From Symbiodinium natans (Eukaryota; Sar; Dinophyceae; Suessiales; Symbiodiniaceae), in assembly GCA_905221605.1 (NCBI GenBank), contig CAJNDS010000576.1, positions 47,185 through 111,184 on the forward strand: a DNA stretch of 64,000 nt, in the 5' to 3' direction. Below, piece by piece: positions 11,029-21,151 of the stretch (position 1 is its first letter; each line of letters starts with the position of its first letter). Position numbers and translations under genes: made by a program. The notes beneath the pieces were generated by a model, which was not told the origin of the DNA, did not search any database, and saw only the letters and a program-made list of their open reading frames with translations.

Positions 11029-14000
11029 CTACCTAGATCCTCCTTCCCCCACATCACCCAAGGTGTGAAGCTTTCGGTATCTCGTGGACCACGAGCTCAC
11101 GGGACCCCACAGCTCAAACAGCTCCCTATAAGCCATGTTCTGGGCTTCGTGCACAAAATCCTCGTTGAGGAGTTCCGTGGCGCTCAGCCGCTTGCCTCGA
11201 AGCATGAAGAGGAATCAGCCGGAATGGGGTTTGAATTCGGATTTGAAGAGCTTTCGGCAAGCCTCTGTTTAAACCCGCCTCCCCTGGCTTCTGTGTGTTT
11301 GGGCTTTCGGTCTTCTCGCTAGTGGCTTTGTAGCCTTCGGGCTGTAGGAGTTTCAGCCATGGTGACACAGAGGTTGCCAGAAGTAATCGCAACAGAGCTG
11401 TTCCAGCCTGAGTAAGAGGGGGGGGGGATTGCAACAGGTCAATCTAGGCATTGCAGGCATTGCATCTTGTACAGAAATGGCTTGGCTTTGGATCTGTTAC
11501 AGCAGGAACGCAGAGGCGGGGCAGCAGCTCTCATCCTTTGCATGTTGATGTACGAGGCTTGACTGGCTTGATTGGACTGCCTTGCTTAACAGATGAAGGT
11601 GATCCTGGGCACGAAAATGAAGTGATAGTGAAAATCAGGTGTCCCGCCTTCTGGCCCAGGCGCGGACGTTCAGGTACGCTTTTTGTCTGCACCCATGAAC
11701 TAGGGTGGTACACACACAAATGAGTCTGTTGAATGGGTTGGTTGAGGTGAAGTAATGGCTTTCGCGTACGCCCGTCGCGCCCGTGATGAAAGGGATCAGA
11801 CTGCACAAGAAAGCGCCCAACACAGCTAGATGAAGTTAACGAGCACTGAAAAGCAAGCTAGATCTTCGGGCAGGATCAGGCAACAAGGCCTTCTTCGAAA
11901 GCAGCTGGTCTTAATCTAGACTCTAGACGCCAACACGAGCGAAGAAAGCATGCGAGGGAAGAGATGAAAGCACGACAACAAAAAGAAGGGCCGGAGGGAG
12001 GGTGTGAGGAAGAGGGAGAGACAAGAGAGAGAGAGAGAGAGCAAGAAAGAGGGAACATAAGAAGAAAACAAACCACGCGCGACAAAACAAAAAGAGAAAA
12101 GCCGAGAAAGGTGCGTCATAATCCTGCAGCAGCAGACAAAGAGTACAAGCATTGGAGCTTACCTGAGCCTCATTTGAAGTAAGGAAGGGTTTAATTCAGG
12201 GTATTACAAAGGGCCTGGTTCTTCAAGGACAAAAACGGTGCCATTTTACTTATGAGGATGTCTGGGTTCGAGCAACCTTTGTGTGGGAAAGCCAGATGGT
12301 CATGTTGGCAGGGAAGAGTCAATCAGTTCCGGCCGCAATTCCAACGAACACAAGCGAGGATATTCTGAGTCGGGCCAACTTTGCCCATCGCGACCATCCC
12401 TTTGCCAAGCTTACTGACCCGAAACACACTCAGATCAGACCTGTCGAAAGGCGGAAAGAGGGTACTCCCAACAGACGAAGTTCTAGATAAACAATCACAC
12501 AGATGATATTGCACAGCTTCACAAACACCACAAACAGTTTGAGTCTTTAACAAATTGTATGTAGGTACGGAGAATGCCTTTTCCCATATCACACTCATTG
12601 AGCCTCGTCAAAGAGACTTAGGCCCTCTGCATTCAAGCAAAGCTCTGAGGAACAGAGGTGCGGGCAGACAGTTCGAGTCACGCTTTTGCATTTGCGTTGA
12701 CAAGAAGAAAATGTTGGTTGACTCGTGACTTGTTGGGGCCTTTCTGCTGGGGATTGGCTAGGAGCCCCCTTATGTCCTCATGTTGAGGTGCTTTGTGGAC
12801 CTCTTTGGTGATGAGAGACATTTGCGGCTGGCTCTACAAGATAAGCCGGTGCCGTTAACTTTCTTGGGGATCACTTGTATCCCTAAAGGCCAACCTGCCC
12901 AGAACAATGAAATCCTTCAGCAACCTTTTCTTTGTAAAAGTCTATATCTTAGTGGCGAAGTCGTCTAAACAGGCGTCAGTTTACCTTGCAGTGAAGGTCA
13001 ACTCTTGTTCTACTGCACTGACATCTGAGCCTCTGAACTAAGTTCAGCTCTTTGTGCTTCTCCTGGCTTGTCATTCGGCGTAAACGCCTTCCTCTGTCTT
13101 TCTTTGTTGCATAGAGGTGCCCTCGTGTTGTCATCTTATCCACAGGGTTCGCTTCAGATGGCACCGGCGCCGTTTGCAGTTCTCCAAGTCTGCAAAGCTT
13201 CTTTCCAAGTAAGCCAGCTGGAAGCTGGCTGATCTTTGTCACGGGGACAGCTCGAAAGGCCGCACACTGGTTCTGTCTATGAGCCAGCCGCTGCAATACA
13301 GGATAGTTCCTGGCCAGCCATGGCAAGAAGTTTATGCGTGAACGTCACTGCAACGTTCGCCAACATCCTGCGACTGCTGAGGCATTTTGCGCGCGGTGGA
13401 AACCTGAAGAGTCCCAAAGGCTGTGTTACAAACACCCGTGGCTTCCCTTATATGGATAATGCAATCGGCCTTCTAGTTTCTGAGCTGCCAGATTTCCTCA
13501 GGGTTGCACACACTTCGTTTCCCTCCCTGTCTTGTGGTCTTACGCCGTTTCTGCAGTTTTCTGTGTGAGTCTCGCCATGCACACTAAGTGCGGATCCTCT
13601 CTCTTCGCTGGCATCAGTCTTGCAGGAAAATTGTATTGCCCAGCTCAGGAAAGTACAGCCCGGTGTTTTGTTAAATCGCCCCGCAGACTGTGCACGGATG
13701 GGGTCATTCACGACGTGCTGGCGAGCCGCACTGCTGCGTGTGGGTGTGCGAGTGCCCCAACGTGATACACGTGGGACAACACAACCTGAAGCCTTCACAC
13801 TGGACGCAACCCTTGCCTGGATCATGCTGTGTACATCGGCGGATGAAGTTGTGGCACGTGGCGGAGATGGTGTCCTTCAAGGCTTTGAACGGGACGTTTT
13901 TTTGAATTTCTTGGAACGACACCCAGCATCATCTTATCTAGCAGCATGAGTTACAACCTGGGTGAACCTTGATGTGCTTGTATTAAGGGGCACGCGCTTC

Positions 14001-15502
14001 CTTTGCATCCGACCACATTTCATCAACTTTTCTGCTTGGCACATTAACCACAGACATGTGCCAAGTGAACCGCAACGTCTGGGAATACCCTGGTCGTGGC
14101 TCTCGGCAGCGGATATGGAAAAGAAGGCTAATTCTCTTCGACCAAGAAGCAGCCAGCGCATGTACTTCTACCGAACTCCCCAGCGGCTGTTGCCCTTCTA
14201 ATCTCTCAAAAGCCAGGGCCACACAGATCTCATCGCAACACGAAGACAGTATCGAATCACTGAAAATCTAAGGTATCCCCCAACTCCTTAAACCGCAAGC
14301 CTGACGGCCTAAAGCATGCCCTGAAGTCACCGAACGTGCCGAAGGCCGAGGTCGGGGCTGGGATCGGCGGCAACTCTCCTGACATGCCGATCTTCAGAAT
14401 CCTGGCCATGATTTGGCAATGCATTTCATGACGCTAAGGGCTTTGAGGGCTTTGGCAACTGGTCGGCAGGCAAATGCCCGGAATTGGTTGAGAACGAATA
14501 CTAGCTGACTCCAAGGCAGCCAAGACAATGCCTTACCAGCTCTTGAGAAAGAACTTCCTGTGGGTTATCCTGCAGATGTAGACCATTGGGGACCCTGGGT
14601 GCCGGGCGCTGCCATCAAGTTGTCAAAATGCCCCCACGGCGAATCTGCCGTAGCCATCCTCAATTAGGCAATGGCAGCACGGGAGGTTGCAATTTGGCCT
14701 TCAAGATGCTTCAAGCAAAGTCGCATCCTCTGGGTGGTCTAGCTTTGGTTCTGCTCTCACGTGGTGTGCCAGGAGTTCGGTGGGCAGGTTCAAGATTTGT
14801 CCAACATGCCAAACATCGCCAACGTACACGGACAGCTGCAAACAGCTAGGAAACAGCTACACCGACCAGTGCAAGTCTGAGCACTCAATCACCAGGCATC
14901 CGAAACTCCATATGTCGCCTCGCAGCACTCTTGGAGGTTTGAGAGCGGCATGCAAGCTACGAATCTTTAGCTTCAAAAAAGTGGCCAAGAATCACCATTG
15001 AAAACAAATGCTGTAAAACCACGTACCTTGGAGGGCGACTTAAACCTCTATGAAAGGTTCGTTGCAAAACGTTGTGCAAACTTGAAGAAGGTCGTCGCTG
15101 GTCCAGAACCACAACACATCAGAAATTCTAGCAAAAACTTGCAATGAAGTATGCATTTGAGGGTATGGCCGGGAGCCCCAGTTCTTCAAGCTCGAAATTG
15201 CAAGCTGTAGGACAGAAGACAATATTGACTATCGATGAATTTCGCACATCCAGAACCTGCGACTCCTGGACATTTTCCCGGCAAGAGAAAACGAGAGCGG
15301 GATGCAAGAAAGGTCGGCATCCAAAACCTTGCGCAACATCTATCCGCTCAGCTTCGAGCACCCTAGCAAACCCTTGCAAAGCTAATCCTTTGAACCCTGA
15401 CCTCTGAACAGAGGAAGCAGCTCAGTCCCTCCGATGCTCGACACTTCTCAAGATCCTTCTCACGCGCCAGCCTGCTCGCCCATAGCGCGAATGCGTGAGG
15501 AC
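11029..15502 (-). CDS. kinase C-lobe exons
   Basis: Exons 15502-15472 (VLTHSRYGRA), 14918-14885 (DIWSFGCLVI), 14658-14608 (MATADSPWGHFDNLMA), 14401-14359 (ILKIGMSGELPPIP), 13874-13817 (DTISATCHNFIRRCTQHDP) and 11195 onward (KRLSATELLNEDFVHEAQ). They supply the DxWSxG aspartate, the PPIP turn and the conserved arginine of subdomain XI, in the right order and spacing. The last intron (13816-11196) is 2.6 kb. Beyond ELFELWGPVSSW the reading is unrecognised and may leave the exon before the TAG at 11029. Confidence 0.85.
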
Positions 15503-18500
15503 CTGCGATCTGTGATCTCATGTGAAGCCAAGGCTAGCGAAGTTTCTCATCAGGGCAGTATTTGCTTCAAGCCCTGTGTGGAAGTCATGCTCATCATCGC
15601 CAACCTCGGGTGCCATCCATGGAATTGAGCCCTCGATCGTCACAGACGTGGTCTCCTGCAGGTCTAGGACTCTGTCCCGTCTAGCCCATGGACTCAGTTG
15701 TCATATGTTGACACATGTTTTACACGCTTCGTCTGCTCACTGACTCGTTTGTCTTCGCAGGTGTCTTGTGGGTCTCCTTGGCGCGCTTGGAGCACCCAAA
15801 ATCTGCCAGTTTCGCCAAGGAGTCCAAGCCCACGAGGACATTCGCACCCTGCAGGGGTAGCCGCATGGAATGGGGCGACTGTTTGCTTTGGATGGGTTTC
15901 CGATTAAAGACAAAGGAAAAAGTGGATGTTTCCTATAGGAGCCACCGGAAACCGAGGTTTCCGGTCAAAGGTCTCTCAGCGTGTCGTGATGCTGGCGTCT
16001 GCGAAATTCTCTGGCTACGTACGATCTACAACCCTCTCGGTGCTCCCGGCGTGTCGTGATGCTGGCGTGTGGAGCGTCCGCAAAGTTGTGGCTACGATCG
16101 ACCACTCGGTGCTCGCAGGGCGTCACGACGTAGATGTCTCTAGGTTTCCTGGAGAGTGCTTGCTTGCACTTGCACCTTCAAGGTCTTTCACCTTTCTGTG
16201 GCAAGCGTTTGATCGCTTGTGACAAGGCTAGTGTCAAAAATCCCCATTTGACTCTCAGAAAGCGAAACAATTCCCTGTAAGAAACACACGTTGATCCTTG
16301 TTCTCGAGTTAACTTCACGCATTAGAAAGGCTGGATAGCTGAAGCGAGGCGAGAAGGGGGAGGCGGGGGCAACTCCGCCCCCCAATTGAACACAAGTCAT
16401 CTTTATGGCATCATCTTCTTTTAAAGCAAGCTTGCAAGGCTTCAAAAAAACAAAACGCTGGGGGTTGTGGGTGGGAGGGGGGAATGCTCGCATGACGGCT
16501 TCGGAAAGGACTCGCATGTTTTTATGGCATGACTCAATAGCCTTCTTAGATTCTTTATCAAGCAAGCTTGCAAGGCTATAACTACTTTTTGTTTCTTTGA
16601 TTACTTGTCCTGTTTGTTGTAACTTTATTTCTTCAAGCATTTTCATCGGAAACCCACATCAAGAAAAGAACCAAACGCAAGAACCAAGTAAACAAAAATG
16701 GGGGTGCCTATGGAATTCCTGGAAGCATCGAGGGGAAACCTGCGTTTAGATTCCCTGAGAACTGAAAACTTTATTTGAACAAGAACTACAAACGCTGTCA
16801 TGCTAGGCGGTCGCCAGCACGAGCCACTAGGATGATAGTCTACACTGTCCACCTTGATATCGCGGTGCAAGATGTACGGATTCTGGGTGTGCAAATACTC
16901 CAGACCTGACGACGAAGTCGGACAGCTCGAGAACAGGAATGCAGACTTGGCTGAACAGCTTCAGAAGCGAGTTTGCCACACTGCGTGTTTGACAGCAGTG
17001 AGGTGCCGCTCTGCCAATTCTCATGCGAATAGCAACATGCGCCCAAGGTGTGAAGCGATGTAGCCTTCCTAAATGCATGGTCACCTTGCTTTCTGGCAGA
17101 GGTCTGCACTTAAGCCTCGTGCATCGACGGTGCCATCACACTTTGAAACATCATGCTCCCTTAGATCGCTTTGAATCTCTTTACTTTAACATTTTGCCAT
17201 GGCAAATCCCAGGACTCGGCATCATGAGGGAAATACAATCCAGCCGGGCACAAGCCGGACCTAGAAGGATACTAGAAGGATACTGTCTGTGGGCCCCCCG
17301 CCAAGCAGGAGCTGCTGCCTTGGAGAGGCAATGCATTCGGGGGTTGTGGTGTCTGGGTCTATGGGCCGTTCTTATTGCTGATCTGAAGAATCTCAAGAAC
17401 AGTAAGTTCTAGCAATTAAGTAGCCCCGGGTCGTGTGAGAGTTCATGCTTCCTCCACCATTAGCAGGATCGGCTGGCATGTTAACACTGACGGCGCGTGG
17501 GGTCTGTCGCCTGACCTTGCACTAACAAACACGCGCACGCAACTCCAAGAGCTGATCAGGGATAGCCGGATCTCCTTGGCCTTATGCTCACCCGCTCAGG
17601 ATGCACAGCCCCCCCCGCCCAAACTATGTTTGCAATGTTCCCACGTCCCACGTTTTGGCCGGCATCACGAAGCTCAGTCCGCTCCCGACGCTGTCCGCCC
17701 TGAGTGTTGCTGCGTCCACCCATTTTCCCACATCTCACTCCCACGTATCATCGCTCTCGTTCTGTCAACTCCCTCTCTCTCTCTCCCTCTCCCCCCTCTT
17801 GTTACAGGTCATATCCCTAAGCTTGAGGCGATGTGGTTTCGAGTTTACGAACATTGCAGACATGTGTTGGGCTATTTATTTGGTGTCCCAGCTTGACCCC
17901 CATGGGTCTCCCGCGTGTACCGCACGATGAGCGACTCTTCCAAAGGGCCAAAGTTGGCGAGAACCTCCGCGGAGGCTTCAAGATTCTCAGATGCCAGATA
18001 TACCGAAAACAAGAAATTGAGGAATCTGCAATCTGCAGTCTGCGTTTGGGATTCGAGTCTAAGATTGCTGCGAGGATCGGCCTAAGAACACACGAAAGGT
18101 GACCCTCAACGCAGCTCAGCTCGTCGAACAGCCTGGGCAAGGGAACCACCGGCCATGTACTCCAGGTACATCTGGAGGTGATTGTCCGCCCAGTGGCAGC
18201 CGTAGTAGGAAACAATGTGAGGATGCCTGCGTCAAACGCAATTGAAGCAGAATCCTAAATCCCAAAGCATGAAACAGTTTCAGCACTTTTGCCTTAAGCT
18301 TCGCATCACTTCGATCTCGTTCTCCAGCTGCACCTTCCACGAATTGAATTCGCTGAACACCTCAACCATCGAACCATGTATCTACCCTCCGCGTACCACG
18401 CCGGACTGGCAGCACGCTGGACTGGCTGCGCGCCATGCTGCGCTGCAAAAAGTGCCCAGTCAATTCAAGAATCCACCGACCCCGGCACGGCTGAGAGCGG

Positions 18501-20976
18501 CTCTAAGTGGCGGGTCCTGCAAAATGTATAGCAACCATTCTATCGAAACGCTCTTTACCCGCTCCGAAGTTTCCTGATCTGAAGCCTTCGCTGGGCTCTG
18601 GTCCGCTGGAGCCGCTGGAGCTGGGTCCCGGCGGGGCAGTGCGCTGGGTCTGAGTTCGCCAGTCAAGTCTTTTGTCTGCTGTGCGCTGGGGAGTCCGCTG
18701 GACCTGCTGGGTCGGGGTCGGGTGAGCCCGCTGGTGTCTGCTCGTGTCCGCTGGAACTGCTACAATAGTCTGCTTGCTGCAAGGACGCGGTCCAGCGCGA
18801 AAGGCAGTCTGTGCCTGTTTCGGTGCTTTCCCCCCCTCTCATCCCACCCGCCCTCACGAACCTTTGATACTTCAGGGAAAGCGCAATCGCAGGAGTGTAA
18901 GCCTGTCCTCCTGCTAAAGCAGAGACTAAGCTCAAGCCTAGTTAGGCTAGCTTTCGTGATAGCAAACGAGGTAAGTGGAGCCAAGTTGGTCCTATTCGGA
19001 TACATTTGCATTTTTCTTTCTTCTTAGGCCGGGCCGTGGGCCCCCCCATGCAGGCCTTCAGCTTCTCGTCTGGCTTTCTCTGCACGTCGATGAACACTTC
19101 CTGAAGGTCTGCAGTGTGCGCCAGCTTGTACCGGGGAAGTGGCATAAGCCAAAAGAAAAAGGGTTGGCCAGAAACATGGTTTCAATGATTAGATGAACTG
19201 CGCCCTTTGTATCCCTTTCTTGAAAGTGGCTCCCAGTTCTCCTGCAGGTTTGAAGAGGGCTTGAACGATGGTGAGAGATCACAAATTCATCCCTCACCAT
19301 GTAAGCCGAATCGAGGTCTCAATTCGTTTGGGTGAAACGTCGAGCTGGGGAAGTTAGGCTTGGATGAGAATTTGAAACGCCCCCATCCGATCTCACTGAT
19401 CCATGCTTCTGGCAAAGCCCAGCAAGCCTGAAACTCTTTCTTATGCTCGGAAGTTTTAAACCTTAAATGTGATGAGCGCCACGGCCAGCGAATCAGCCAC
19501 CCATGCCGAGGCCGCAGATCGTGCCCGCGCACATGGCCGGCAACGAAAAGCGTCCCCAGAAACAGCCAAGGCCACAGCTAACTTCCCAACGTCGAAACAT
19601 CGTGCCGAAGAGGATGATGGATCTGAATCTGGCTCGCCTACTTTCTTGCCTGCTCGCCTCGAGTGTATCGTCGAAGAGTGTGGCTTTGAGGGCTTCGCAC
19701 TTTAGCATGCGGCCATGGAAACACGGGGCCGCTCAGATCATCATCATAATCATCATCATCATCAACATCAAAATGCCCAAGCCATTCAGCTGGACCACTA
19801 CGGTCAAGTCACACCACTCCCCCCCCCCCCCAACCCAAAGTGGTCTTTCACTTCTCCAACAATGCTTGGGAAGGATCGGCTTGAATACAAGGTGCTAGCA
19901 TCTGCAGATGAGTTCGACAACCGAAAACTATACAAAGCGAACAAACAATTTGTAAAATTGATCTATCTTGTAGGGCCCTTTTTGCAGGGAGATTCCTTGC
20001 TTGGAGCTGCGAAAGCTTTTTTCCAAACCCGACGCCAACAGGCCTTCACAGCAATCACGACGCCAGAATCGGCGATCATGGCCTTAAACACACTGCCGAA
20101 GGATCCTGGGCAGCCGAGGCTGAGGTTCCCACAGAATGTGAACTCCTATCTTTTAGCCTTTTGGCTCCCTCAGAGCCTTCCTTTGAAAGGCAAGAAACTT
20201 AGTTCCCAAGTGAATTGAATCCTACAGCACCTGTCGGACATGTGCCGCAGTTCCTCAGTCCAGACCTGTGAAATCCTGTCACCTCAGCAGTTTCCTGCCG
20301 TCTCTGGCAGTTGCAGTCAGGGTTCCCAACATCCACATTTTGTTTCAACTTCCAATGTCTGGCTTGAGTCTTGCGATGAGGCAGACCCCAACGATCTGCA
20401 ACCAGATCTGAAGGCCTCTTTAAGCCGCTCGCTTCTATTGTTCCATGCTGGGATGGCACATCTCCTGGCCTGTGACGTGATGTCCCAACAGCAACTTTTC
20501 CCCATTCCCTTTGCATGATTTGACCAGTGCTGACTGGTACTTGTCGACTTAGCAGGAGGCTCGTGAGGCTGATTGCAGATGTGCCCAAAAAGCAACCAGA
20601 TCTGAAGGCCTCTTTAAGAGGGCCTCTTTAAAAGGGCCTCTTTTCCGAGTCAACTTGCACTCTGAGCCTGCGGCCATGCCCGAGGCTGTCGCCACGTTGC
20701 AGGGTCGATGGGTCCACAGAGATCTCGGCCTGGCCCACAGTGCAACATGCGGAATCACGGGCGTGACAACCGCGAACAAAGTCTCTGAGACAGTCTCTGC
20801 ACTTCCTCGCACCTCGATGTTGCTCTCAGCCTCGTGCTTGCACGAGCTTGCACGAGCTTGCTCCAGGTTGCACCAGACATCAAGAAAGGCAGAGACTCGT
20901 CCCATGTCGTGTTCGGTGAACACGGCCCAACGTGGCCACGGTGTTTGCGTAAAACTCCCCGCTCCCAAAGTTCGGC
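11029..20976 (-). CDS. MAP3K/NPK1-like Ser/Thr protein kinase, at least 14 exons
   Basis: Predicted to phosphorylate serine/threonine on a MAP-kinase kinase or similar substrate. Exons in order: 20105-20044, 19100-19056, 18360-18293, 18226-18133, 17964-17898, 16905-16853, 15848-15777, 15655-15605, 15502-15472, 14918-14885, 14658-14608, 14401-14359, 13874-13817, 11195-about 11060. A possible further exon with GRTLGAG lies at 20976-20959. All junctions keep frame and give about 265 residues with subdomains I-XI. Introns: eight GC-AG, four GT-AG, one GA-AG. The closest family by motif is STE11/MEKK/NPK1 (GGSLAQ, HRDIKGANVLV, WMAPE). N-terminal and C-terminal extensions are unresolved; an in-frame TAG follows at 11029. 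Confidence 0.88.
11990..12053. repeat. GA-rich tract
   Basis: (GA)n with GGA and AAAG interruptions inside the last kinase intron. Confidence 0.85.
15605..17964 (-). CDS. kinase catalytic and activation-loop exons
   Basis: Exon 17964-17898 reads VLANFGPLEESLIVRYTRE. Exon 16905-16853 reads LEYLHTQNPYILHRDIK with the HRD catalytic aspartate. Exon 15848-15777 starts GANVLV and contains LADFGCSK with the DFG metal-binding aspartate. Exon 15655-15605 gives ETTSVTIEGSIPWMAPE with the APE end of the activation segment. The residues just before GLEYLH (ETHG) replace a normally hydrophobic helix turn. The length is exact, so the donor at 17898 is probable but not certain. Intron 16852-15849 is filled with repeats. 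Confidence 0.88.
15945..15964. repeat. short palindrome CCGGAAACC / GGTTTCCGG
   Basis: Nine-base perfect arms separated by two bases, within kinase intron 16852-15849. The GGTTTCC core recalls the motif of the arrays at 3.7 and 40.3 kb. Confidence 0.7.
15980..16140. repeat. 70-71-bp tandem duplication
   Basis: Units start at 15980 and 16050 with CGTGTCGTGATGCTGGCGT, share GGCTACG and CTCGGTGCTC further in, and a partial third unit starts near 16121 (CGTCACGACG). All lie in a kinase intron. Confidence 0.75.
16403..16590. repeat. two copies of a dispersed TATGGCAT...GCTTGCAAGGCT repeat
   Basis: TTTATGGCAT occurs at about 16403 and 16523. Each is followed by AAGCTTGCAAGGCT and the first then by a G-rich run. 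Related copies are at 40394-40455 and 40503-40602. It explains the apparently coding 152-codon minus frame at 16646-16188. Confidence 0.65.
17771..17800. repeat. CT microsatellite
   Basis: (CT)n passing into a C-rich run, in a kinase intron. Confidence 0.85.
18133..20105 (-). CDS. kinase N-lobe exons
   Basis: Exon 20105-20044 carries the glycine loop end GSFGSVFKA and the ATP-anchoring lysine in VIAVK. Exon 19100-19056 continues EVFIDVQRKPDEKLK. Exon 18360-18293 holds the alpha-C glutamate in LENEIEVMRSL. Exon 18226-18133 gives HPHIVSYYGCHWADNHLQMY and the hinge LEYMAGGSLAQ. Lys-to-Glu spacing and the HPHIV and GGSLA positions match MAP3Ks. The first two glycines of the loop must come from an upstream exon; GRTLGAG ending at about 20959 fits, but its donor would be non-standard (GG or GA). 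Confidence 0.88.
18586..18785. repeat. degenerate CCGCTGG minisatellite
   Basis: About eight variants of (T/C)CCGCTGGA or GCGCTGGG spaced 10-40 bases apart, in the intron between kinase exons at 19056 and 18360. Confidence 0.5.
19737..19770. repeat. ATC trinucleotide repeat
   Basis: Imperfect (ATC)n, reading His-rich on the plus strand. It sits upstream of a C14 run at 19817-19832. Confidence 0.85.
20398..20643. repeat. 27-bp direct repeat plus AGGGCCTCTTTAAA triplet
   Basis: GCAACCAGATCTGAAGGCCT and its following seven bases are identical at 20398-20424 and 20592-20618, 194 bases apart. The second copy runs into two more units of (A)GGGCCTCTTT. Confidence 0.8.
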
Positions 20977-21151
20977 CTAGACATGACACGCTACTACTAC
21001 CTGGTTACTACCTCTGAAGTATGGCCGGAAGAAGGCTGCATCTGACAAGGGGCTGCGTTGGAAGAGGGCTCTTGGCGATGGGACTGAACCTGGCACAAGC
21101 TTCAGGCACACTTTAAAGCCTCCTCTTTTCCAGTCCATATGCAAGCCGTGG

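Noticed and set aside
12976-13326. 116-codon minus frame
   Set aside because: Lies inside the last kinase intron; phase and motif show exon 13817 joins directly to 11195.
18460-18666. VKSVSI on the minus strand as an alternative kinase lysine exon
   Set aside because: Exons 20105-20044 and 19100-19056 supply VIAVK and EVFIDV with better phase and spacing.
19715-20218. 167-codon plus frame with a His-rich start
   Set aside because: It is the antisense of the kinase glycine-loop exon at 20105-20044 plus an ATC repeat.
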